NCBI GenBank assembly: GCA_009760855.2
Contig: WPIO01000683.1
Coordinates: 1-11,336, forward strand
DNA: 11,336 nucleotides
From: Cristatella mucedo
Lineage: Eukaryota > Bryozoa > Phylactolaemata > Cristatellidae
Direction of reading: 5' to 3'
Below the pieces are notes generated by a model. The model had not been told where the DNA came from. It searched no databases and worked only from the letters and a program-made list of their open reading frames with translations. The first letter of the stretch is position 1, and the number at the start of each line of letters is the position of its first letter. Of the stretch, positions 1 to 7,670 are shown in pieces. The position numbers were made by a program, and so were the translations under genes.

Positions 1-1863
1 GCTGCAGAGTTTTGCACCAGCTGCAATCGCCTGATCGCACATGCTGGTAGGCCAGTAAGCAGTGAGTTGCAGAAGTCGAGACGAGATGTCACGAATGCAT
101 GGACCAACTTGGACGTGGTATCCTTATCTAAACAAGCCCTAATTTTAGCAATGTTATGTAGCTGAAAATAGGCTGATTTGACTGTGGAGCTGATGTGGTC
201 GTCTAACGAGAGGTCGCTTTGGAATATGACACCTAGATTTCGAGCTGATGCAACTGGAGATATGCTGGCAGAGCCAATTTTGAAAGTCAGCCTTTCCAAT
301 TTCTGAATAACACTAGGTTTGCCCATAACTAGTAAGTTAGTTTTTATCATCGTTTAGTTTTAGAAAATTTGCTGCCATCCATGATCGGATGTCATCAATG
401 CATGCAGCAAGTGAGTTGAGAGAATTTGAGGTGCTCGAAGGCTGGGAGGGATCAAAGCAAAGGTACAACTGAGTGTCATCCGCATAGAAGTGAAAGCCTA
501 GATTGTGCTTGGCAATCACATCAGCGAGAGGGAGAGTATAAACGGTGAAAAGGACCGGACCTAGCACAGAGCCCTGAGGTACTCCATATTTTAGAGGTAC
601 TTCAGATGATCTTTGTCCATTCACGTCAACACTCTGGAGTCTCCCACTGAGATAGGACCTGAACCACTGCAGAGCAGTGCCAGTGATGCCCAGGCGAGAT
701 GAGAGGCGCTCTAGAAGTACTTTGTGATCGATGGTATCAAAAGCTGCCGAAAGATCGAGCAAAACAAGAAGAGACACTCTACCCATGTCTGCATTCCTAA
801 GTAGGTCGTTGTATACCCGAAGCAATGCTGACTCTGTGGAGTGATTAGCTCTAAAGCCAGACTGGAACTTACTAGCAAGGTGTGAGGTTTCGATATACGA
901 GTTCAGCTGGTCTGCCACGACCCGTTCCAGTGTCTTTGATAGGAATGGTAGAAGGGAGACTGGGCGGTAGATGCTTAAGTTCTCTTGGTCTAGTGTAGCT
1001 TTCTTGAGAAGTGGCCTGACTACAGCTTGTTTGAAAGGTGCTGGGACCTGACCTGAGGCTAATGACATATTAATGATGTTGGTTATGCATGGCAGCAGCA
1101 GATCAATGCAACGTAGGAGCAGGACAGTGGGAATAGGGTCCAGTGGACTTGTTGTCTTCTTTGATTGAGATACGAGCTTTAGGACTACATCACTAGTGAC
1201 CTGTTTAAATGCAGACATTGAGGCGCAGCCAGGAACCGAGGAACAGCATTCTAGTGGGAAGGTTCTCATCGCAGGGATAGATTCCCTGATTTTGTCTATC
1301 TTCTGCACAAAGAATCGAGAGAAGCGATCGGCTAGATCATCACAAGGATCATCAGGTAACGAGCTAACCTGGGAACGGTTGAGGAGATGGTTTATTGTCA
1401 ACATCAGCATTTTTGGATTGTGCATCTGTGATTCAACAATGTTTCTATAGAAGCTAGACTTAGCCTTTGCTAGGATCGATTGGTACGACCTACAGTAGTC
1501 TTCATATGCCTGTCGATGGACAGTTAGTCCGGATCTTTTGTATGCCTTTTCAAGCTTTCGTTTAGTAGACTTGGCTAGTTTAATGTCTGTGGTAAACCAT
1601 AGGCCGTCTGGGCGGGGGCGCACAGTGCGCTTTGTCAAAGGTGCAAACTCGTCGAGCGTGTCAGCTAGTGTCGTGTTGTAGCAATCTACCAGTGATGACA
1701 GATCGGAGGGAGGACTGAGCAGCAAAGGTGAAGCAGATATGCTCGCACGGACAGCATCGATGTCAAGGGTCTTGAGGTTTCGCGATTCACAGGTTATTTT
1801 TGAGGAGAATGTGGGCACACACTGTAGATTGAATGAGATCTGGTTTCCCTCGAAGTTGTCCGT
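1..1863 (-). mobile_element. L2/CR1-superfamily non-LTR retrotransposon copy A (5' truncated, leaves window on the left)
   Basis: The minus strand reads as one retrotransposon body. From right to left it holds the linker between endonuclease and reverse transcriptase, the RT domain (337-1818), and after a one-base frameshift the conserved region downstream of RT, which is still open at position 1. The endonuclease is missing, so the copy is 5' truncated. The element-like frame can be followed upstream of the first Met to about 1863 (residues resembling TDNF then ISFNLQ), after which the sequence becomes GC-rich and host-like. The 3' UTR and tail must lie left of the window. Bases 1-94 are identical to 6711-6804 in copy C, so the two share a recent source. 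L2 rather than CR1 is favoured by the motif set and by the (ATT)n tails of sister copies. Confidence 0.9.
337..1818 (-). CDS. Reverse transcriptase of L2-like retrotransposon A (partial, one frameshift)
   Basis: A 493-residue open frame encoding an RNA-directed DNA polymerase of the L2/CR1 superfamily, which in this family primes cDNA synthesis at a nicked chromosomal target. Residues 1-150 are the basic EN-RT linker. RT landmarks follow in order: YRPVSLLPFLSKTLE at 284-298, FQSGFRANHSTESAL at 318-332, LLDLSAAFDTIDH at 353-365 with the first catalytic Asp at 355, YGVPQGSVLGPVLF at 411-424, YADD at 445-448 (bases 475-486), and FLKLNDDK at 485-492. The frame ends at a TAA (337-339) because bases 341-345 hold five T (five A in the coding sense), where copy B has four. 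Past that extra base the expected sequence (TNLLV, then SARNLGVIF, then TSRLDFCNSLL) continues open to the window edge. The Met at 1818 is only the first in frame; element-like sequence extends upstream of it. Confidence 0.93.
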   Translation of the reverse strand: MPTFSSKITCESRNLKTLDIDAVRASISASPLLLSPPSDLSSLVDCYNTTLADTLDEFAPLTKRTVRPRPDGLWFTTDIKLAKSTKRKLEKAYKRSGLTVHRQAYEDYCRSYQSILAKAKSSFYRNIVESQMHNPKMLMLTINHLLNRSQVSSLPDDPCDDLADRFSRFFVQKIDKIRESIPAMRTFPLECCSSVPGCASMSAFKQVTSDVVLKLVSQSKKTTSPLDPIPTVLLLRCIDLLLPCITNIINMSLASGQVPAPFKQAVVRPLLKKATLDQENLSIYRPVSLLPFLSKTLERVVADQLNSYIETSHLASKFQSGFRANHSTESALLRVYNDLLRNADMGRVSLLVLLDLSAAFDTIDHKVLLERLSSRLGITGTALQWFRSYLSGRLQSVDVNGQRSSEVPLKYGVPQGSVLGPVLFTVYTLPLADVIAKHNLGFHFYADDTQLYLCFDPSQPSSTSNSLNSLAACIDDIRSWMAANFLKLNDDKN

Positions 1864-2404
1864 GCTCGGTGACCTGCTCGCTGTGATTCAAGGCAGGGGT
1901 GGCCCTGGGTCCCAGCGAGGGCTGCAGCTGCTGCAGCTGAGCTCGGGGCAGCTGCTGCACAGCAGCGAGTACGAGTATAGCATGCAGAGTGTGGCTCTCA
2001 CTGCTGCTGCTGTGGTCACTACGAGCTGCAGCCAGGTGAATCAGGACGGTGGCAGAGAGCTATGCCTAGTGGAAAGCTGCAGCCACCGAGGTGACAGACA
2101 GTGGAGACACGAGCTGAGCAGCAAGGAGCGAGCGATGGACGTCTGTGCTGCAGGCGGCCTCGTGTACGTGGCTGTGCTAGGGCGGCAGGGAGACAGGAGC
2201 AGGGACTGTGTGAGGGTACTCAGTGCTGAGACTGGGCAAGTGATGCTGCAGCAGGTCCTTTCCTACAGCACCCACGGAATGCAACGGCCTGTGTGGCTGT
2301 CACTGGGCGGAGGATTGAGGACCGTGCTAGCCGTGCTGGACTTGGGCGGGCAGATTGTGACTGTGTACCCTGCTGCAGCTGTTGCAGCTGAGAGCAGATT
2401 ATGA
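1856..2404 (+). CDS. Probable 3'-terminal exon, beta-propeller-like protein of unknown identity
   Basis: I do not recognise this protein. The frame is open from 1739 to a TGA at 2402-2404, but the part before about 1856-1863 is the antisense of retrotransposon A, so host coding probably starts near there. An acceptor-like pyrimidine run ending CGAAG lies at 1842-1855. The roughly 180 host residues alternate short hydrophobic strands with turns: GDLLAVIQ, GLQLLQLSSGQLL, MQSVALTAAAVV, GGLVYVAVLG, CVRVLSAETGQVML, RTVLAVLDLGGQIVTVYP. That pattern, with 'SSGQLL' and 'AETGQVML' turns, resembles WD40 or quinoprotein-type beta-propeller blades. The region is markedly CAG/CTG-rich and more GC-rich than its surroundings, and an AATAAA follows 114 bases after the stop. 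It could be a real last exon whose upstream exons lie left of copy A, or an exon already broken by that insertion. Confidence 0.45.
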   Translation: MSVLGDLLAVIQGRGGPGSQRGLQLLQLSSGQLLHSSEYEYSMQSVALTAAAVVTTSCSQVNQDGGRELCLVESCSHRGDRQWRHELSSKERAMDVCAAGGLVYVAVLGRQGDRSRDCVRVLSAETGQVMLQQVLSYSTHGMQRPVWLSLGGGLRTVLAVLDLGGQIVTVYPAAAVAAESRL

Positions 2405-2894
2405 AGGGAAGGCAGCTGCAGCATTTCAACTCCGGGAGGCAGCTACCTAGCGCTGCAAGTCACTCAGCTTCTTGTGACTGCCTGTCACATACCTGTACTC
2501 TTACCTTTTAGTATATTAATAAATAATCAATGATTTATTTCCTCTAGCGACTTGTAGCACAAGCTCCAAGCACGAGCAGCTGTAGTCAGTTGCAGCAACA
2601 GGGGCAGCCAGCGTTCGGTCGACGTTAAGTCCGAGCAGAAGCTGCCCCTAACGTCACAAAATAGCAGACTGCTAGCAAACAATCAGCTAGCTGACCGTTT
2701 TCTGCGAGTCTCTTGTCTGGCAGCTTGAATCTAAAGCCTGCTTGTTGTAGCTTTATTTGGCCCAGCCAAGCATTACTAAGTCGTGTGCAGCTGTGCGAAG
2801 GCCGTGCGAGACCCTGCAAAAAGCTTCACCAGATCTAAGTTGAACCAACGGCCTCACACTAAAGCCAGCAAGGTGATACAGGGCCCCCTGGAGG
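2405..2894. other. Putative 3' UTR and non-coding spacer
   Basis: After the stop of the beta-propeller-like frame come about 115 bases of likely 3' UTR up to the AATAAA at 2518. The remaining 370 bases contain scattered CAG/GCAGC words similar in composition to the exon, but no open frame that resembles a protein and no repeat shared with other parts of the window. Confidence 0.4.
2518..2523 (+). promoter_or_regulatory. Polyadenylation signal AATAAA
   Basis: A canonical AATAAA hexamer in an AT-rich stretch (TTAATAAATAATCAATG), 114 bases past the stop of the beta-propeller-like frame, followed by a T-rich stretch (TGATTTATTTCC). The position suits the 3' end of a transcript from the plus-strand exon. 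A chance match in AT-rich DNA is possible. Confidence 0.5.
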
Positions 2895-3083
2895 TTTTAG
2901 CAGACTAGCTAAATTTAAACCAAGCTAGGATACATTCAGTGAGCCGTGATGGCCCACAAGTAAGGCGGTTGCACTTCAAGACTCAGTTCTTGCAGTGGGC
3001 GATCGTTTGTTGCCTTTGCAAGCTGTGGTGATATCCTTTACAGCTCCTCTGCCTCTATGCAAAAGAGGCTGTTAAATCAGTTA
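2895..3083 (+). repeat. tRNA-derived-SINE-like repeat, copy 1
   Basis: This stretch aligns end to end with 4448-4637; shared landmarks are TTTTAGC-GACTAG, GGATACATTCAGTG, GATGGCC, TAAGGC, GTGGGCGATC, GTGGTGATATCCTTT and TATGCAAAAGAGGCTGTTAAA-like ends. TGGCCCACAAGTAAGGC at 2950-2966 resembles the A box of Leu/Ser tRNA genes (TGGCCGAGTGGTTAAGGC). GTGGGCGATCG at 2995-3005 looks like a B box that lacks the two T's of GGGTTCGA. The 3' end folds as GCCTCT-ATGCAAA-AGAGGC, a perfect 6-bp stem. This suggests a short interspersed element with an RNA polymerase III promoter. The degenerate B box and the absence of a clear tail keep the call tentative. Confidence 0.5.
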
Positions 3084-3095
3084 CTGTGCATACCG

Positions 3096-4240
3096 GACAT
3101 GGGCAGAGTGTCTGCTTGTTTAGCTCGATCTTTCGGCAGATTTTGATACTATCGATCACAAAGTTGTTCTAGAGTGCCTCTCATCTCGCCTAGGCATCAC
3201 TGGCCCTGCTCTGCAATAGTTCAGGTCCTATGTCAGTAGGAGACTCGACAGAGTATTGACGTGAATGGACAAAGATCATCCGAGGTACCTCTGAAATATG
3301 GGGTACCTCAGGGCTCTGTGCTAGGTCCGGTTCTTTTCGCGGTTTATACTCTCCCTCTTGCTGATGTGATTGCCAAGCACAATCTAGGCTTTTACTTCTA
3401 TGCGGATGACACTCAGTTGTACCTTTGCTTTGATCCCTCCCAGCCTTCGAGCACCTCAAATTCTCTCAACTCACTTGCTGCATGCATTGATGACATCAGC
3501 ACATGGATGGCAGCATATTTTATAAAACTTAACGATGATAAAACTAACTTACTAGTTGGGCAAACTGGGCAAACCGAGTGTGATTCAGAAATTAAAAAGG
3601 CTGATGCTCAAAATTGGCTCTGCCAGTATATCTCCTGTTGAATCAGCTCGAAATCTAGGTGTCATGTTCCAAAATGACCTCTCGTTAGATGACAACATCA
3701 GCTCCACACTCAAATCTGCCTAAACATTGCTAAAATTCCGGTTTCTTTAGATAAGGATACCACGTCTAAGTTGGTCCACGCATTCGTGACATCCCGTCTC
3801 GACTTCTGCAACTCACTGCTTACTGGCCTACTGGCATGTGCAATCAGGTGAATACAGCCTGTGCAAAACTCGGCAGCTAGACTTGTCTGTCGTGAGCGTC
3901 GCAGTTGCCACATCACATCAATTCTCGCCGACCTGCACTGGCAACCAGTCAAGCAACGGGTCGAATTCAAAGTTTTGTCGCTCACTTTTAGGTCACCTTA
4001 TTCTTTGGCTCCAGCCTGTCTCTCAGATCTACTCCCCCAGCAGGCCAAGTATCGTACCACCTGCTTTTCGGAATCCAACAGTTTACCACTACTTCGTACA
4101 AACCTCAAATCCTCTGGAGACAGCGCAATTAGTTCGTATGCTTCCAAAGCCTGGAACTTTTTCTCGACTTGCATCAGAACACCCCTGACTTGACCACATT
4201 TAAAAAGAACCTAAAACGCACCTATTTAGGACAGCATTTA
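3096..4240 (+). pseudogene. Reverse transcriptase pseudogene of copy B
   Basis: The RT coding remnant of copy B, still very close to copy A in nucleotide sequence but with several lesions. There is a 2-base deletion near 3112-3120, a Trp-to-amber change at 3217-3219 (the Trp of LQWFRSYL), and a 2-base insertion near 3250. An insertion near 3555-3570 shifts the frame after LNDDKTNLLVG, and about 14 bases are lost near 3720. Between lesions the frames are long: 3261-3641 carries YGVPQGSVLGPVLF and an intact YADD (3399-3410), and 3861-4193 carries NSAARLV, LADLHW and the ISSYASKAWN segment. It cannot encode a complete enzyme. Confidence 0.88.
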
Positions 4241-4447
4241 GGGGGTCCCTGTGATTCGTCCTTGATGTGCTTATGCGTGCTGGCACTGTGCATGTCAGCC
4301 CTAACCACGTTGTTCATGTTGTTTATCAAGCATCATATTGCTCATGATTCAATCGCGTTTTCCTTTGCAGCAAATATAAAGCGCCTAGGAAGAGATTGAG
4401 TTCTCTGAGGGCGTTTTATCAAGTGCATTATTAATATTAATATTATT
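3096..4447 (+). mobile_element. L2-like retrotransposon copy B (5' truncated, decayed)
   Basis: A plus-strand A-family copy that begins inside the RT domain, at the segment matching ADMGRVS of copy A, and runs through the post-RT region to a complete 3' end. The 3' UTR ends with the family's AAAGCGCC...GGGCG hairpin at about 4379-4415, then a tail of ATT/AATATT units (4427-4447). It is bracketed by the two SINE-like repeats. With copy C it defines the 3' terminus of the family. Confidence 0.88.
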
Positions 4448-4637
4448 ATTTTAGCTGACTAGAAAAATTTACACTAAGTTAGGATACATTCAGTGGGCCG
4501 GGATGGCCTTCTAATAAGGCTGCTGCTTTACACGTCTGTGGTCCTCCTGTGGGCGATCCTTTGCTGCCATGCAAGTGGTGGTGATATCCTTTGCGGCTAT
4601 TCTGCCCCTATGCAAAAGAGGCTGTTAAACCAGGTAG
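4448..4637 (+). repeat. tRNA-derived-SINE-like repeat, copy 2
   Basis: Second copy of the repeat at 2895-3083, in the same orientation and of nearly equal length, starting directly after the ATT tail of retrotransposon B. The A-box-like segment is TGGCCTTCTAATAAGGC (4504-4520) and the B-box-like segment GTGGGCGATCC (4549-4559). Many substitutions separate the two copies, so they are not recent duplicates. Confidence 0.5.
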
Positions 4638-4980
4638 GATTAATTAAATTTACATGCTTTTTTGGAGCGGGTGAAACTAATCTGAGCAGGGCGCAGTTTA
4701 TGCAAGCCGTGCAAAGTAATTCTGTCAAGCAATTAATATTTGGCCGAGCAAAGCTAAAGCAGTCGGAAACGTTGATGATGCTGGGCTCGGCTCGGGCGAT
4801 TGAGGCAAGAATCTTTAGGGATAGAATGGAATTTGTATGGGCAGAAACTGTTGCCATTTGGTCGCCCTCCCTTTACAGCACGGGTGAAATGCCTAAAAAA
4901 ATTCAGTTCTGTGCTGGCACTAGTATTCACATTAATTTTATAAATGCTTCCGTGTGAAGTTCGAAGAAAGAGGCCACGTC
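4638..4980. other. Stretch without a recognised feature
   Basis: The plus strand is open from 4493 to 4957, but the first 48 codons lie in the SINE-like repeat. The rest (about 107 residues) has no motif I recognise, and a minus-strand frame is open over 4597-4857 as well. I see no convincing gene. Confidence 0.4.
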
Positions 4981-5066
4981 ATTTGGGCAGGACTAAGATT
5001 GGGTAGGACTAAGTTTCGGTTAGATTGGGCAGGAGTAAGTGTTCGGTTAAATTGGGCTCGACTAAG
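4981..5066 (+). repeat. Degenerate tandem repeat, ATTGGGCAGGACTAAG core, about four units
   Basis: Units at 4981-4997, 4998-5023, 5024-5050 and 5051-5066 each start ATTGGG or ATTTGGG and carry a GACTAAG or GAGTAAG. The two middle units add a TTCGGTTA extension, giving 26-27 bases against 16-17 for the outer ones. This looks like an old minisatellite with two unit lengths. Confidence 0.6.
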
Positions 5067-5528
5067 CTCAAGCGAGCGAGGCCATGCATCTTGGGGTTTA
5101 GCGAAGCTAGGCGATGCCGTTTGAAGTTTCGCTGTGCGCATTAAGGTTAAGCCCGCGAGACAAAGGTTTATCGAGGGAAGCAAATCTACAGCGAGCCAAG
5201 AGCTGCTTCACTTAGCCGAAAGAAGGCTAAGTGACACATCGTTAGGCCGAACGAAGCTCAAGCTGGCTGGGCAAAAATGAAGCTGGCGTGGCGAAGCTGC
5301 ATCAAACGAGGCTACGCATTTTTTCTTTTACACCTTCAAGGTGAGATTGCAGGGCGACATTTCAGTGCCAGGGGCAAACCTTAACTGACTGAGGCAAAGA
5401 TTTTTCTGGCTTAGTGAAGCTGAAAAAAAAAGTGAGTAGTACTACAGTTAAACTGTTGTGGAGCAGAATCAGCCAAGGCGACGATGCTTTTTCGTGCATG
5501 ACAAAGTGAAAGCAGGCTCGGTGCAGTG
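5067..5528. other. Low-complexity region rich in CGAAGCT / GCGAGGC words
   Basis: No gene is evident. Words such as GCGAAGCT, GAAGCTGGCG, AAGCTCAAGC and GCGAGGC recur irregularly to about 5315. A pair of longer similar segments lies near 5055-5090 and 5295-5320 (AAGCT, then GCGAGGC or ACGAGGC, then ATGCAT or ACGCAT). A perfect 10-bp inverted repeat lies at 5208-5234. This is probably a decayed repeat family related to the array at 4981-5066. Confidence 0.4.
5208..5234. repeat. Perfect 10-bp inverted repeat with 7-base spacer
   Basis: TCACTTAGCC (5208-5217), spacer GAAAGAA, then GGCTAAGTGA (5225-5234). All ten pairs match. No neighbouring gene or T-run suggests a function. Confidence 0.7.
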
Positions 5529-5610
5529 CAATGCTTGATAATAATTCATAACAAACCAATCATAAACCTTCATAATAAACCAATGCTTCATAATAATATA
5601 AATATAAACA
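5529..5610. repeat. AT-rich degenerate direct repeat
   Basis: CAATGCTTGATAATAAT at 5529-5545 recurs as CAATGCTTCATAATAAT at 5581-5597, 52 bases later, and TTCATAACAAACCAAT recurs as TTCATAATAAACCAAT in the same tract. It overlaps the start of the AT-rich tail of retrotransposon F and may be a duplication of that tail with flanking DNA. Confidence 0.55.
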
Positions 5611-6110
5611 AAAACATATGTCGTAGCACCGTCGGAGAACTCAAATCTTTTTTTAGGCCAGTTACAATTGCTATAAAGGAAGCATTATCGAATGTTTAGC
5701 GGTAACGTGTTCAAAGAACAGCAATGGTAAGATTTGACATGCACAGGGTCAACATGCAAATAGGGTTGGCGGTTGCATACATGATGTAGGCACACATAAG
5801 CACACATAAGCACACAAAGGACGTTTCACATGGACCCACTAAATGATGTCACAAATAGATTTGATCTTTAGTTGCAGCTTAATTGTGGTCAAGCCGTCAC
5901 GCAAGTTGGAAGTAAGTTACTGGCTTCGGGAGCATACGAACTAAAAAGAGATACGGCCTCCATAGGACCTAAGGTTCGTAAGAGGTATACGTATAGGTTA
6001 TACGATTAGAATCCGAAAAAAGGGTGGTACGATGCTTAGCTTAGCGGGAAGGAGATCTCACAGGTTGGCTTGAGCCAAAGCATGAATAGACCTGCAAGTG
6101 AATGAAAACC
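5590..6110 (-). mobile_element. L2-like retrotransposon fragment F (3' end only, diverged)
   Basis: It collinearly matches the 3' part of copies C and D: AT-rich tail, degraded hairpin region (GAGAACTCAAATC), the GACATGCACAGGGTCAACATGC element, GGACCCACTAAATG, GCAAGTTGGAAGTAAGTT, GGGAGCATACGAACTAAA, AATCCGAAAAAAGGGTGGTACGATGCTT and ATGAATAGACCTGCAAGTGA. The last codons and the 3' UTR are covered, but many indels destroy the frame. It stops at 6110, exactly where the (TAA)n tail of copy C begins. Its divergence marks it as older than C. Confidence 0.82.
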
Positions 6111-6804
6111 TTATTAATAATAATAATAATTCACTTGATAAAGCGCCCTCAGAGAACTTAATCTCTCTCTAGGTGCTTTGCATTTGCTGTAAAGTGAAAT
6201 GCAATTGAATGGTATGTAAAATCATGCTTGAAAAAAACAAACGAAATGAATAATGTGGTTAGGGGTGACATGCACAAGGTCAGCATGCAAATGTGGTTAG
6301 TGGCAGCATGCACAGTGTCAGCACGCATAAGTACTTCAAGGACGAATCATAGGGACCCACTAAATGCTGTCCTAAATAGGTGTGTTTTTAGGTTCCTTTT
6401 AAATGTGGTCAGTTCAAGGGATGTTCTGACGCAGGTCGGGAGGGAGTTCCAGGCATTGGGAGCATATGAACTAAATGCACGGTCTCCAAAATGAGGTATT
6501 TGTAGACCGTTGGATTCCGAAAAGCAGGTGGTACGATGCTTGGCCTGATGGGGTAGTATATCTGAAAGATAGGCTGAAGCCATAGAATGAAGGGACCTAA
6601 AAGTGAGCGACAAAACCTTGAAGCCAATCCGTTGCTTGACTGGTAGCCAGTGCAGGTCGGCGAGAAGTGGACTAATGTGGCAACTGCGACGCTCACGACA
6701 GACAAGCCTAGCTGCAGAGTTTTGCACCAGCTGCAATCGCCTGATCGCACATGCTGGTAGGCCAGTAAGCAGTGAGTTGCAGAAGTCGAGACGAGATGTC
6801 ACGA
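6111..6804 (-). mobile_element. L2-like retrotransposon fragment C (5' truncated, young)
   Basis: The plus strand starts with the (TAA)n tail (6111-6131). The hairpin segment AAAGCGCC...GGTGCTTT (about 6141-6180) follows, then the 3' UTR and the final 151 codons of the ORF. The body ends at 6804 in a segment identical to positions 1-94 of copy A. It supplies the C-terminus of the family protein and the full 3' UTR of about 235 bases. Confidence 0.9.
6347..6802 (-). pseudogene. C-terminal part of the L2-like ORF, copy C
   Basis: This open frame of 151 codons represents only the region after the RT palm of an ORF2-type protein. It begins in TSRLDFCNSLLTGLP, continues through LQLVQNSAARLVCRERR, LLADLHWLPVKQRI, FKVLSLTFRS, GDRAFSSYAPNAWNSLP and TTFKRNLKTHLF, and ends normally. 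These are the conserved C-terminal blocks of L2-superfamily proteins. The Met is an internal residue that survived truncation, not a real start. The frame is intact, in keeping with a recent insertion. Confidence 0.88.
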
Positions 6805-6806
6805 CC

Positions 6807-7572
6807 TTAATAATAATAATAATAATAACGCACTTGATAAAGCACCTTCAGAGAACGCAATCTCTTTCTAGGCGCTTTAAATTTGCTGCAACAGAAATAC
6901 GATCGAATGGTTAGTGGTATTATGCTCAATTATCAACAAGAATAACGTAGTTAAGGGTTAGGGGCACAGGGTCAACACGTAAGTGAGGTAAGTGACAGCA
7001 CGCATAAGCACATAAATGTCGAATCACTCGGACCTACTAAATGCTGTGATAAATACGTGCGATTTTTAATTTCTTTTTAAATTGGGTCAAGTCAGGGGAT
7101 TTCGTGACGCAAGTTGGGTGTGAGTTCCTGGCTTTGGGAGCATACGAACTAAATCCACGGTCTCCAAAGGATTTGAGGTTTATACAAGGTATACGTAACC
7201 TCCAAGTCGATGCCTTGCTTGACTAGGGAGCCAGTTCAGGCAGGAAAGAAATGGTGGAATGTGGCACTACGATGCTCATGACTAGCCTAGCTCCAGAGTT
7301 TTGCTCCAGCTGTAAGCGCTTGATTTCACAGGCCGGAAGACCAGCAAGCAGAACTACAAAAGTAAGACGGAATGTTACAATGCATGGACCAACTCAGATT
7401 TAGTATGCCTGTCTACACAAGCCCGAATTTGAGGAATTTTACGTAGCTGAAAGTAGGCAGACTTAAGTACTTAAGTAGTTTTAATATAATTCAATTTGAA
7501 AAAGGTTTACTGCCATCCATGTGCGGATGTCATCAATACATGCACCTAGGAAGCTGAGAAAATTTTACGTGC
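6807..7572 (-). mobile_element. L2-like retrotransposon fragment D (5' truncated, internal deletion)
   Basis: The plus strand starts with TTA(ATA)n (6807-6829), then CGCACTTGATAAAGC, the hairpin segment AAAGCACC...GGCGCTTT, the 3' UTR and degraded codons. Homology to copy A resumes at TTTACTGCCATCCATG (about 7506) and ends near 7572. Relative to A, about 170 bases (A positions roughly 175-345) are replaced at 7461-7495 by a short AT-rich filler containing the perfect palindrome ACTTAAGTACTTAAGT. The frame is broken throughout. Confidence 0.8.
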
Positions 7573-7670
7573 TGTTCAACCAAACTGGACAGAGAACGTT
7601 GAGTTGAACCAAATGCTTGTGAAGTAGCTCTTAGAAAGAAGCTCCGACAAAAAGGCAACGATATTGTAGT

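Noticed and set aside
1196-1450. 84-codon plus-strand frame
   Set aside because: Antisense shadow of the RT frame of copy A.
2941-3012. Possible functional tRNA gene at the A-box-like segment
   Set aside because: The acceptor arms do not pair and the B box lacks two bases, so a SINE-like derivative is the better reading.
3190-3459. 89-codon minus-strand frame
   Set aside because: Antisense shadow of the copy B RT pseudogene.
4493-4957. 154-codon plus-strand frame with a hydrophobic, signal-peptide-like start
   Set aside because: The hydrophobic start lies entirely inside the SINE-like repeat, which is also present at 2895-3083 where it does not code. The remainder has no recognisable motif and a minus-strand frame is open over much of it.
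6603-6914. 103-codon plus-strand frame
   Set aside because: It is the antisense of the copy C reverse transcriptase C-terminus and then reads through the TAA tail as poly-isoleucine.
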